This document shows, piece by piece, positions 52,871 to 62,400 of a DNA stretch of 64,000 nucleotides. Positions within the stretch are counted from its first letter, which is position 1, and each line of letters begins with the position of its first letter. The DNA is taken from the NCBI GenBank assembly GCA_017550285.1, contig JAFZPP010000023.1, forward strand, positions 104,024-168,023, read 5' to 3'. Source of the stretch: Oscillospiraceae bacterium. GTDB taxonomy: Bacteria; Bacillota; Clostridia; Oscillospirales; Ruminococcaceae. The notes beneath the pieces were generated by a model, which saw only the letters and a list, made by a program, of their open reading frames with translations, ran no database searches and had not been told where the DNA came from. The position numbers were made by a program, and so were the translations under genes.

Positions 52871-54459
52871 AACAGAATGAATTCTTTGATCTGATGAACG
52901 GTGTGTCGGAAGAATATATTGCCGAAATGATGAACCGCCGGCAAACGCAGCCGATTTCTCCTGATAAGGAGATCACGATAATGAAACAATCAGAAAACAG
53001 AAGCGAAAAAGGCATCCGCATGAACCGGCGTACCGTTGCGGCAGGCACAGCCGTTGCCGCTGCGCTGCTTGCACTGAATGTCGGCGGCATTCTGTTCCTG
53101 CATCGCAGTGCAGAAAACCTGCAAGCCGATACGGGCAGCGAATCCGGACAGGATGTGACATCGGATATCATCGAAGAAGTGACAACCGATATGCCGGCGG
53201 AAACCGAGCCGGAAGAAGCGCCGCTGCCTGCCTATGCAGAATACATGCGGCAGTATTATGAAGGCATCTCGCCGGAGTCCTGTGATTATGACTATACAAA
53301 TTTCATCGGGCTCGGAACGGACCTCGATGAAACATGGGAAGATGAAAACTATAAAGTAACACTCAAGGCGGCGGTCGGCTGCGACTGGATGATCTACTAT
53401 TTCTATGATGTAGAACGTAAAAACGAAGAAGACCGTAAATACGGATTTTCTCCGGCGGTCATTCTGACGACGGAAGAAGACTATCCGGCAACCGGCGAGG
53501 AAGAACCTGCATACACGATTGATATCATACCCGGAACCGAGGATGACGAAAGCGGAACGCTCAGTCACTATTACGGCGTGATCTCCAATACCACCGATCA
53601 GCCGTTCTTCCATGAAAACGGGCAGCCGATTTCCAGAAACTTCCGGTTCTTCACATGGGAATTTTCGGAGGATCACTGCTCGCGGTGCGCAAAGGATATC
53701 GCTGCGTATACGCTGGATTTCTCAGCCAAGGCATATCCGCTGACTGCGCTGGAACAGCCGCAGAGCTGGACAGACCTTGCCCGCAGGCCGAGCGATATGA
53801 TCGAGATTCTGACAGACAACGGGCACGGTGCAGCATTCATTACGACCCGCTGCGCGGAAACTCCCTTCGGGCTCTATTATGTCAGTGAGCCGTATCAGAG
53901 TACTGACTGGAATACGATCGAGCACGCACTGAGCGCCGGCTCCGGACTGGAAGGCAATGACGCAGTCCAGAAGGATGCAGACGGAAATCCGATCCGGACA
54001 TTCAAAACCATCGGAGACACTTTATATGGAGTGAATATGCGCGGTGATTACGGATTAGGCTTCCTGTGTGCGATATTCGGTCAGCCGCTGGATCCGGAAC
54101 AGGGTTCTGCTGCGCTGATCTTCGGCGAGCAGGAACCGTGGCCGGACTGGTGGGAGAGCGGTGTCAATGAGGACGGTCTGTCTTACGGTCAGGCATATGA
54201 AATAATTTTTGAGAATAAAGAATACGATCTTGTCTTTATTGAAGGCGACAACGGCAATGCCGGATATGCCTATGCATCCGATCTTGCGGGAACAGAGTGT
54301 CTAGCCCCGAAGGATTTCAATCGGATCCGCCCGCTGGAAGCAGAGGCAGCCGAGGAGGAACCGAATCTGCCGGAGGATGCGGAAACGATCACGGTCAATG
54401 TGTACCGCAGAGACGGCAAGACACTGATTGATACCGCAACCGTCCGGAAAATCAGCTAA
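52867..54459 (+). CDS. Membrane-anchored putative anti-sigma factor with large exported domain
   Basis: 530 residues. A cytoplasmic N-terminal part (about 1-50, NEFFDLMNGVSEEYIAEMM) precedes one membrane helix (about 57-79, AAGTAVAAALLALNVGGILFL). A long acidic extracellular part of about 440 residues follows, with no recognised domain. GTG 52867 has AGGAGG seven bases upstream and overlaps the sigma gene. Position and topology indicate an anti-sigma; no zinc-binding HxxxCxxC motif is visible, so it is not a ZAS-type anti-sigma. Confidence 0.7.
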   Translation: MKQNEFFDLMNGVSEEYIAEMMNRRQTQPISPDKEITIMKQSENRSEKGIRMNRRTVAAGTAVAAALLALNVGGILFLHRSAENLQADTGSESGQDVTSDIIEEVTTDMPAETEPEEAPLPAYAEYMRQYYEGISPESCDYDYTNFIGLGTDLDETWEDENYKVTLKAAVGCDWMIYYFYDVERKNEEDRKYGFSPAVILTTEEDYPATGEEEPAYTIDIIPGTEDDESGTLSHYYGVISNTTDQPFFHENGQPISRNFRFFTWEFSEDHCSRCAKDIAAYTLDFSAKAYPLTALEQPQSWTDLARRPSDMIEILTDNGHGAAFITTRCAETPFGLYYVSEPYQSTDWNTIEHALSAGSGLEGNDAVQKDADGNPIRTFKTIGDTLYGVNMRGDYGLGFLCAIFGQPLDPEQGSAALIFGEQEPWPDWWESGVNEDGLSYGQAYEIIFENKEYDLVFIEGDNGNAGYAYASDLAGTECLAPKDFNRIRPLEAEAAEEEPNLPEDAETITVNVYRRDGKTLIDTATVRKIS

Positions 54460-54471
54460 CCGGTCTGCCGC

Positions 54472-56130
54472 TTACGACGCCGGTTCGTCTACAGGTTTAC
54501 CGTCAGCAAAACGGTATACATGCTTATAGTCTCTGTCGAGGCAGATATCCAGCGTGAAAGTATCGAGATCATAGATGCACGACCACTGCGTACCGCGCAG
54601 TTTGGTTCCGACGCTTGCCGCGCGGAGCACCTGCATCGCATCCGCCCGTGAAACGACATTCTGATGTGCTTCCAGTTCGCGCTTGATTGCATCATAACGT
54701 CTGCATTTCCAGTTCGATTTATATTCCGCATGCGCCGGACTGAGCACATCGTTTGTCACAGCATCGTCCTCCGTAATCAGCGTCTCATTGCCCGACCACT
54801 CAACCACGACCGATCTGCCGGAGCGGTCCGTGATGAACAGATGATAGGAACGCCCCAGAAACGAATGAATATCATACGCTGCAAGCAGATCAACCGCCTC
54901 GTCAATGCTTGCGCAGCTGTCAAGAATGCCGCGGATTGCAGAGACAACCATCAGATCAGGCTTGCCGTTATCCTGATGCAGTTCGGTTTCCGTCAGCTCG
55001 AGAATGCTGACGCCGACACCCTTTTCATTGATGCCGTCCATCGGAATATACGGTGCCATGAGCATACACGCCTTCGCTGTAAGCGAATCCCCGCTGAAGG
55101 AACATTCCTCGCCGATATCCATGAAGCTCAGATCTGTCACAGAATAGGACTCATAGCCGTTCTTCGGCTTGGTATGGAACACAAGCGTATCGGTTCGGGG
55201 ATAATCAAAATTCCTGCCGAATAGCCGGTCACCGTTGTCGCAGGCTGCCGTAAAGGCAGCGCAGGCGAAATTGCCCGTTGTCAGATTCGGATGCACTCCA
55301 TAGAGCTGCGTATCCCCGATCCAGCGGATGAGCCCGTCAACCGTACTGATATTTGCATCAAGGTATTTGTCGCCGTCATAATCATACACACAGTCCATAT
55401 AATACAGTCCGTCAGAAATCTGTCTGACGCTCGCCATGGTGCGCAGTTTCCCGAATAACAGCGCCAAAACAACAATCACTGCAAGCAGAATCACGCCGAA
55501 GCAGATCAGCAGAATCTTCCTGCCAAATAATGCGGCAAAAATCACAACAACCGCCAGAACTGCCAGCGCAATGCCGATGACGTAAAACAGCAGCGCGCCC
55601 GGAAGCGGAACCGCCTCAACATAATACGGCGAAATCGAGGCAAGTGCTTTCTCCTTCATATCAGGGTCCAGCTCACTTTCATATTCCGTGCCCTTGAATG
55701 CTTCGGTCAGCTGATTGCAGTAATCCGAAACATACGTCTGCATTTTCTTCGTTCTGGATGCGTCGCATTTTTTCAGTGTGCCGCGGTACGGAATGCGCAG
55801 TGTGTCTTCGCTGCCCGGAAAGTCATATTTCTTTTTGATATCTGTCGGAACATCAAAGCCGACAAATATGTATTTCTCTGCATCTTCCGGCTCCAGAAAT
55901 ACCGCAAACAGGCAGCCGTAATCCGTATCCCCGATCAGCGCCGGCTGACATTCCATGACGCCGGAATACATCTGTCCGACCTGATCATCAGTCATATGGA
56001 AAAAATCCAGCGCCGGATAACCGCCGCCCGTTTTCTTCATATTCCCCAGTACAATCACTGCCGCAGCCGCAAGCAGCATCAGAATACCGATGCAAAGCGT
56101 GATGCGCTTTCCTTTTTTGCTCTTTTCCAT
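54472..56130 (-). CDS. Membrane-anchored Ntn hydrolase (choloylglycine hydrolase/C45-like)
   Basis: 552 residues. A basic N-terminus and membrane helix (about 8-28), a second extracytoplasmic segment, and two further helices (about 180-230) precede a C-terminal hydrolase domain. That domain has an internal nucleophile Cys in FACAAFTAACDNG and GRNFDYPR (about 325-345), like linear amide C-N hydrolases related to bile salt hydrolases and peptidase C45. Free nucleophile exposure normally needs processing at the Cys; here the Cys follows a long N-terminal region. Start ATG 56130 has AAAGGAG five bases upstream. Convergent with the anti-sigma gene. Substrate unknown. Confidence 0.78.
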   Translation of the reverse strand: MEKSKKGKRITLCIGILMLLAAAAVIVLGNMKKTGGGYPALDFFHMTDDQVGQMYSGVMECQPALIGDTDYGCLFAVFLEPEDAEKYIFVGFDVPTDIKKKYDFPGSEDTLRIPYRGTLKKCDASRTKKMQTYVSDYCNQLTEAFKGTEYESELDPDMKEKALASISPYYVEAVPLPGALLFYVIGIALAVLAVVVIFAALFGRKILLICFGVILLAVIVVLALLFGKLRTMASVRQISDGLYYMDCVYDYDGDKYLDANISTVDGLIRWIGDTQLYGVHPNLTTGNFACAAFTAACDNGDRLFGRNFDYPRTDTLVFHTKPKNGYESYSVTDLSFMDIGEECSFSGDSLTAKACMLMAPYIPMDGINEKGVGVSILELTETELHQDNGKPDLMVVSAIRGILDSCASIDEAVDLLAAYDIHSFLGRSYHLFITDRSGRSVVVEWSGNETLITEDDAVTNDVLSPAHAEYKSNWKCRRYDAIKRELEAHQNVVSRADAMQVLRAASVGTKLRGTQWSCIYDLDTFTLDICLDRDYKHVYRFADGKPVDEPAS

Positions 56131-56375
56131 TTTTGCTCCTTTCATACAGCCGGTGTCATCCGTTCCTGCAATCAAGTATACCATATAATTGATTAAAAAG
56201 TCCTTAAATGAATTCTGAATATAATATATCATATTCTGCGTGAAAATGCAAGACGAACGATTTGCCCGCTGCATGCTTCTCCGCTGCCAGAAGCTGCTGA
56301 AAAAGCATTCCAGAAGATTCCTTTGATATTTTACATTGCAGAAGTTTATAATACTAGCACGGCAGCATTCAAGAA

Positions 56376-56421
56376 GCGCTCTGCAACAGGGCAGACGTTT
56401 CAATCCGGCTGCCCTGAGCGC
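56376..56421 (+). other. Structured leader of the spore-protein gene
   Basis: Nested stems GCGCTC/GAGCGC (56376-56381 with 56416-56421) and AGGGCAG/CTGCCCT (56388-56394 with 56409-56415), between a possible TTGATA-18-TATAAT promoter (56323-56352) and the ribosome binding site. The rest of the 56131-56448 gap shows no gene. Confidence 0.5.
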
Positions 56422-56448
56422 AAATGCGCAAGAAAAGGAGTGTTTACC

Positions 56449-56697
56449 ATGAAGGGTGAAATGACACAGAAGGGCAAGGAAGCTCTCGAACGTTTCAAGA
56501 TGGAGTCTGCAAGCGAGGTCGGCGTTACGCTGAACAAGGGCTACAACGGCGATCTGACATCCCGTCAGGCAGGTTCGATCGGCGGTCAGATGGTCAACAT
56601 GATGAGTCCAGAACAACAATTTGAGTTTATCCGCAGCGATGTGAAAAGTCAAGCACATACGAGGATTTTGACTTATGCAATACAGGCTGGAATTTAG
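56449..56697 (+). CDS. Alpha/beta-type small acid-soluble spore protein with altered C-terminus
   Basis: The 82-residue frame's first about 53 residues match alpha/beta SASP (FKMESASEVGVTLNKGYNGD, then TSRQAGSIGGQM). Normal members end soon after the GG-motif helix; here the frame instead continues for about 30 residues (SPEQQFEFIRSDVKSQAHTR) with rare codons (AGT, CCA, CAA, AGG, ATA) unlike the preceding gene. I infer that the native 3' end was lost at a junction near 56605-56615. AAAAGGAG is eight bases before the ATG. SASPs bind and protect spore DNA. Confidence 0.8.
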   Translation: MKGEMTQKGKEALERFKMESASEVGVTLNKGYNGDLTSRQAGSIGGQMVNMMSPEQQFEFIRSDVKSQAHTRILTYAIQAGI

Positions 56698-56785
56698 CAT
56701 TGGGTCGAAATCGAATGCATTACGAAAACGGCGATCTGAATTATCAGTCGAACGATTTTTTGTGTATTCTGACGATAATCTGAAC
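56619..56785 (+). pseudogene. Protein-like fragment in another frame after the spore-protein junction
   Basis: Starting after a TGA near 56619, another frame reads as a coherent peptide (for example TGWNLALGRNRMHYENGDLN) and stops at about 56785. It has no start codon or ribosome binding site and overlaps the altered SASP tail, so I read it as a fragment of a foreign gene. Family not recognised. Confidence 0.35.
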
Positions 56786-56798
56786 TTTCGTTTCCCTC

Positions 56799-56827
56799 TT
56801 GATTTTTGTGCCGGTATGGTGTATAAT
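56799..56827 (+). promoter_or_regulatory. Promoter of the DUF234-type ATPase gene
   Basis: TTGATT (56799-56804), 17-bp spacer, TATAAT (56822-56827). The predicted transcription start falls at the first operator-like repeat. Confidence 0.72.
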
Positions 56828-56833
56828 AATATC

Positions 56834-56876
56834 AAATCACGATTTACTAAATCACGATTTGATAAATCGCAATTAG
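56834..56876 (+). repeat. Three 15-bp direct repeats, operator-like
   Basis: AAATCACGATTTACT (56834-56848), AAATCACGATTTGAT (56849-56863), and a partial AAATCGCAATT (56864-56874). Each unit is itself a near-palindrome (AAATC/GATTT). They lie at the start of the transcript and 8-20 bases before the ribosome binding site, suiting an autoregulatory operator. Confidence 0.65.
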
Positions 56877-56894
56877 GTGCATGGAGGCGGTAAC

Positions 56895-58340
56895 ATGTTT
56901 ATCGGCAGAAAACAGGAATTACAGTTTTTAGAGGATAAATATCACAGCAAAGGCGGACAGCTTGTCGTACTCTACGGGCGGCGGCGTGTCGGCAAAACGG
57001 AAACGCTGCGCGAGTTTTGCAAGGGCAAGCCGCATATCTTTTATTCATGTCGCGAGATTTCGGATAAATTGCAGCTCAGGAGCTTTTCTGGTAAGATTTT
57101 GCATATGAATATTCCGGCGGCGCACTATATCAAAGAGTTTGCAGATTGGGAAACGGCACTCCGCAGCATCACCGAGCTGCCATACGGAGAGAGCAAAAAG
57201 CTGCTCATCATCGACGAGTTCCCGTATATGTGCAAGGGAAACGAGAGCATTCCGTCGATTCTGCAAAACCTCTGGGACGAATTGCTCAAGGACGAAAACG
57301 TGATGATCGTGCTCTGCGGCAGTGCGATGAGCTTCATTGAAAAAGAATTGCTGGCAGAGAAGAACCCGCTGTACGGCAGAGCAACCGGTATCTATAAGAT
57401 GGAGTCAATGGGCTTTTATGACGCGGTGCAGTTCTTCCCTAATTATTCCGACCGCGACAAGATCATCGTCTATGCGATTCTTGGCGGCATCCCGCACTAT
57501 CTGCGGCAGTTTGACCCGGCGTTATCGCTGGACGAGAACATCAAAAAGAACATCCTCACAAAAGGCTGCACGCTGTATAGTGAAGTGGAATTTCTGCTGC
57601 GGCAGGAGCTTCGTGAAACACCGCTCTATAATTCAATCATCGAAGCGGTCGCTCTCGGCAGCACCAAGCTCAACGACATCAGCACAAAATCCCTGGTCGA
57701 TGATACCTCGAAAACCAGCGTGTATCTGAAAAATCTGATTGAGCTGGAAATCATCGAGCGTGTGTTTTCTGTAGATGACGGCACAAAGGAGCGTGCGAAT
57801 ACGAATCGCGGGTTGTATCGGCTGACGGACAACTACTTCCGATTCTGGTATGCGTATGTGTTCACCAACTATTCCGAGCTGGAAAGCGGAGATGCGGACG
57901 GTGTGTATGAGTACGCAATCAAGCCGAATCTGCATGAATTTGCGTCGTTTACATTTGAGGATGTGTGCCGCGAATATGTGCGGGAGATGCAGAAACGAAA
58001 TAAGCTGCCGTTCCGCTATCAGCGCATGGGGCGCTGGTGGGGCAAAACGACTGTCCGGCGAAAAGAAAGCATTGAGACGCAGGAAACGGAGATTGACCTG
58101 CTTGCGGTATCCGCAAACGGCAATCAGTATCTTGTCGGCGAATGTAAATTCAAGGGCAGACCGTTCAGCTACGGTGAATATCTTGATATCTGTGCAAAGC
58201 TGACACCGCAGAAGGACAATGCGGAGTTTTACTACTATCTATTCTCTGAAAACGGGTTTGATGAAAAGCTTTCGACGGAGGAGAAGGAAAATGAACGACT
58301 TGTGTTGATTGAGCTTGAAACTATCGTGAATATGCAATAA
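56895..58340 (+). CDS. ATP-binding protein, archaeal-type ATPase with DUF234/PD-(D/E)XK domain
   Basis: 481 residues. The N-terminal STAND/AAA-like ATPase domain has Walker A GRRRVGKTET (about 27-36), Walker B LLIIDEFPY (about 105-113), and an LCGSAMSF sensor segment. A winged-helix region follows (about 240-300), then a C-terminal DUF234-like nuclease fold with EIDLLAVS and GECKFKG (the D and E-x-K of PD-(D/E)XK, about 400-425). Such genes are mobile and often linked to defence or toxin modules. GGAGG is seven bases before ATG 56895. Codon use and composition differ from the flanking chromosome. Confidence 0.85.
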   Translation: MFIGRKQELQFLEDKYHSKGGQLVVLYGRRRVGKTETLREFCKGKPHIFYSCREISDKLQLRSFSGKILHMNIPAAHYIKEFADWETALRSITELPYGESKKLLIIDEFPYMCKGNESIPSILQNLWDELLKDENVMIVLCGSAMSFIEKELLAEKNPLYGRATGIYKMESMGFYDAVQFFPNYSDRDKIIVYAILGGIPHYLRQFDPALSLDENIKKNILTKGCTLYSEVEFLLRQELRETPLYNSIIEAVALGSTKLNDISTKSLVDDTSKTSVYLKNLIELEIIERVFSVDDGTKERANTNRGLYRLTDNYFRFWYAYVFTNYSELESGDADGVYEYAIKPNLHEFASFTFEDVCREYVREMQKRNKLPFRYQRMGRWWGKTTVRRKESIETQETEIDLLAVSANGNQYLVGECKFKGRPFSYGEYLDICAKLTPQKDNAEFYYYLFSENGFDEKLSTEEKENERLVLIELETIVNMQ

Positions 58341-58346
58341 AATCAC

Positions 58347-58380
58347 AACGGCACAGAGAGATTTCTCCGTGCCGTTTTTG
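58347..58380 (+). terminator. Terminator after the ATPase gene
   Basis: Stem ACGGCAC-GAGA/TCTC-GTGCCGT (58348-58374) with one mismatch, then TTTTTG. Confidence 0.8.
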
Positions 58381-59436
58381 TATCAAAAACTGAAGATAGA
58401 ACACCCGCAAAATTCAAAAGATGACGAAAATAATGCCCGCCAAGCAATTTTTGAAAATCATCAGAGGCTGCTTACAATCACAAGCCCTCTGCGTCCATAC
58501 TCGCTTTGTAAATTCGGATTCATCCACTTTTAAGTTAAGCTCTCAAGTCACATACACAACAACCGATGTTTGCTCAACGAACTGGACTGTGTTTTCGGGA
58601 AGAACCAACCCTTTTCCTTTGCATAATGTGTCAGCACCACGCGATAATAGCCGCTCGGAACGGAAACCATGTAGGAATCCAAGAAATGATAGGATGCGTT
58701 TTCTGCAAGCTGATCCGGAATGAATCTGACAGTATCCTGATTTGAGAGATATCATACTATAATCGAATACACGACCGTTTCCGCGCCCTGCGAACACCGA
58801 ATCATCGAAAAGCGCTCTGAATTCATCGCACAGCTTTTCCGGCAGACAGCGAATCCGCCTGCCGGGAGATCATTGAAGCTGTCCGCGCAAAGCATCACAA
58901 GGCGCGGCATCATGTCTGGGCATACAGCCTGCTGGCACAGGATACGGTGCGATCATACTATGAGAAAATCGGCGCGGAGTATGTGGCTGCGCTCGATGAT
59001 ATGCTGGTGCTGGATGCGGCCATCTGCAACACGGACCGGCATTACGGAAACATACAGTGAGATACAGTAGGCGTTACACTGTTTCATACATTTGCGTACA
59101 GTATGTGTTACACTGATACACTTCGAGCCTAGGATTTCCTTCGGCTCTTTTGTTTATCGAGATGGCTAGGTTTGGTTGGCGTTTACTGCAAATACAGTTT
59201 TTGTCTGAGATCCATGCCGTTCCAAAAAAGAATCCGGTAGAACATATTGAGCCGGCAGCGATGCACATCTGTATAAAAGAGAGGCTTTACTTTTTGGACA
59301 ATATAGTGTATACTATAACTACGCAGGATTCGGTGTGTTTCGCAGAAGATGACAGCCGGCTTACAGACCTTATCAGATGCAGATAAGCCACCGATATCCT
59401 CATGATCATTATTTCATTCAGAAGGGAGCTAAAGAG
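58381..59436. other. Gene debris region downstream of the ATPase
   Basis: About 1,050 bases with no intact gene. On the minus strand, about 58560-58746 reads like a protein fragment (ENASYHFLDSYMVSVPSGYY) without start or stop in context. On the plus strand, about 58417-58530 reads similarly (RQAIFENHQRLLTITSPLRP) up to TAA. The yigZ/HipA chimera lies at 58762-59060. From 59061 to 59436 I see only the leader of the LRR-dockerin gene, with weak promoter candidates near 59290-59325. Confidence 0.5.
58762..59060 (+). pseudogene. Frameshifted yigZ/IMPACT-family fragment joined to a HipA-like fragment
   Basis: The frame at 58762 reads IEYTTVSAPCEHRIIEKRSE (YigZ N-terminus). After a frameshift near 58830-58860 another frame continues ACREIIEAVRAKHHKARHHV and WAYSL, the next YigZ segment. 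The same frame then changes family to TVRSYYEKIGAEYVAALDDM and CNTDRHYGN, a HipA-like kinase signature, and stops at 59060. No start codon or ribosome binding site. Read as a chimeric, dead remnant. Confidence 0.6.
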
Positions 59437-62400
59437 ATGGAACACAGAAGGCGATTGGCAGCAGCGGTATTTGCCGCGGGAATGTTCTGGCAGACGGCCG
59501 GTGCAATGCCGCCGGAGATCCTTGCAGCAACAGTGCAGGAGAAATCTGCAACCAGTTGGAATGGGGATTTTGACTGGGAACTGGATGAAGATTCAGGAAA
59601 ACTGACAATCTATGGAAGCGGAGAAATGCCGGAAGTCGGTTACGACAACCTTCCGTGGCTGGACCAAAGATATGATATTCTGGCTGTTGAGTTGGAATAC
59701 GGTATCACAAGTATCTGTGCAGAGGCATTTCGCGACTGTGAAAACCTGACCGATGTTCAGATTCCGGAAAGTGTCATAACGATCAGAAAATCGGCATTTG
59801 AATCCTGTTTCAGTTTAACAAAGATCAGCATTCCGGATAGTGTGACGAGCATTGAAGAAAAAGCATTTTTCTCTTGTTCCACACTGAACGATATTGAGTT
59901 TCCTGAGGGAATCACCATCCTTTCGCCCTCTGTATTAGGCTATTCTGCGATTACTTCTTTTACGATTCCGGACGGTGTTGAAATAATTGACGAATGCGCA
60001 TTTTATTATTGTGACCATTTGGAATCAGTTTCTATTCCCGATAGTGTTACAGCAATAAACGAGTCAGCGTTTCAAAACTGCGAGAGCTTGTCGGCGGTCA
60101 GCATTCCGGACAGTGTTACATCATTAGGCAAAAGTTGTTTTGGCGGATGTAACAATCTGTCCTCTGTTGAATTCTCAAATCATCTTGAAGAGATCGGAAG
60201 CGGCGTCTTTTCAAGCTGTTTTGGTCTGACATCTGTTATCCTTCCGGATACACTGCCGTACATCAGTGAAGAAATGTTCAGCAATTGTACCAGCATGAAA
60301 TCTGTTGTGATTCCGGACGGTGTTTCGTTGATTGGCGAATTGGCATTTAACCGCTGTTCTACTTTACAGTCTGTGTATATTCCGAAAAGTGTCAAGCGCA
60401 TCGCCGTGGGTGCATTTTCACAGTGCGATCAGCTTGAATATGCACTGGTTTTAAATCCGGAATGTCAATTGACCAGTGAAAATAGTTATGATATAGTTTT
60501 TCCTTATAGTACCCATATATATAGCTATGCTGATTCACTCATTGAGGAATATGCTCAAATTATCGAGGCTGAATTCTTCCGCTATCTCCGCGGAGATGTG
60601 AACTGCGACGGAATTGTAGATAAGGCGGATTATGAGCTGCTGCGTGCGCTGAAAGATCTGGATGAGATGTCAGAAGCTGGCAGAATCAACGCCGATATCA
60701 ACTATGATTACTGCATTAATGCGGATGATTTTGCGTGTATGCAGTTTTACATGGAAAACGGTTGTTTTGAGGGCGAAACACCGCCGGAAACGACCGTCAC
60801 AACAACTGTTACTACTACAAAGGCGACGACCCCCACCATAACCACATCGACCGAAACAACCACAACAACAGAATATGTGGATCCGTATTCCGGTTACTGC
60901 GGCGCAGAACTTTATTGGGAACTGGATACGGATACCGGTCTGCTGGCGTTCTCCGGCGCCGGCGATATAGAATCTGCGCCGTGGATGAAGTTCAGCGATG
61001 AGATCAAGGAAGTAGAGTTCTGCGAAAATCTGTTCGGAATCGGTGAAGGTGCGTTCAAAGACTGTGTCAACCTGAAGCAGATCCTGATCACAGAGGGTGT
61101 TGATACAATCGCAGATACTGCTTTCTGCGGCTGCACCGGACTGACTGCATTTGCAGTTGAGCCGGGTAACCTGAATTACTGTGCGGAAGGCGGCGTGCTG
61201 TACTCCAAAGGCATGACGAAACTGGTGCATTATCCTGCCGCAAAAAACGGAAATCTTGAAATTCCGGAAACAATCACTTCGATCGAACCTTACGCATTTG
61301 AAAGCTGCCGCGGCATTGATATGCTTGCTGTACCTGCATATGTGGAATCGATCGGGGAAGGCGCTTTTCTAACTGACAAAACACTGACAGATCTCTGGGT
61401 GCTCGATCCTGCCTGCAAGTTTGCCGACAGCAGTTCGATATTCGCAGATCATATCTGTCTCCATGGTTTTACGGGCTCGACACTGGAGGCTTATGCGAAA
61501 AAGCACAAGCTTGTATTCAAAGCGATTGACCTTCAGGGTGATGTCAACTGCGACGGCGTAGTGAACCTGCTGGATGCGGAAGAACTGAAAGATTATCTTC
61601 TGAATAATCAGGACCTCATTACGCAAGGCAGGATCAATGCCGATGTCAACGATGACAATGACATTGACGAAGATGATTTGGAATGGCTGCTGTGCTATAT
61701 CGAGAAAGGCTATTTCCCCGATGAAGCACCGGAAACAACAACTACTACGACAACAACTACGACAACAACTACAACGACTACCACCACAACGACTACGACC
61801 ACGACTACAACTACAACAACAACAAAACAGCCGACGACTTCTGCTACAACGGTGCTGACTACGACGGCAAAGCCGGTCACAACAACTGTCACCACAACGC
61901 TTCTGACCGTCACGTCATCACAGACTGCGTCTTCCGTCACAACGATGCTCACGACCGTAACAACAGCAACGGAAACGTCCTATCTTGCACCGACCTCCGG
62001 TCAGTTCGGCAACAATATGACATGGAATCTGAATGGTGATACCGGCACGCTGACCATTGCCGGCACAGGAAAAATGCCCGATTTCACAGGTCAGATCTTG
62101 CAGCCGTGGTACGGACTGCAATCAAAAATCTTTTCGGTGGAGCTGTCGGAAAAAATCACTTCAGTCGGTGCGCACTGCTTTGAAGGCTGTTTTGCTCTGA
62201 AAAATGTGACGCTTCCTTCCGGCATCACTGCGATAGGTGACTATGCATTTTGCAGTTGTTCTGCGTTGGAGCGGGTGATGCTTTCCAATCAGGTCACGAG
62301 TATCGGCAGTCAGGCTTTCAAAAACTGCAAAGCCCTGGATAAAGTGATCATTCTGAGCGCAAAATGTGCAATATCGGACAGCAAGGAAACGATTTCGGAC

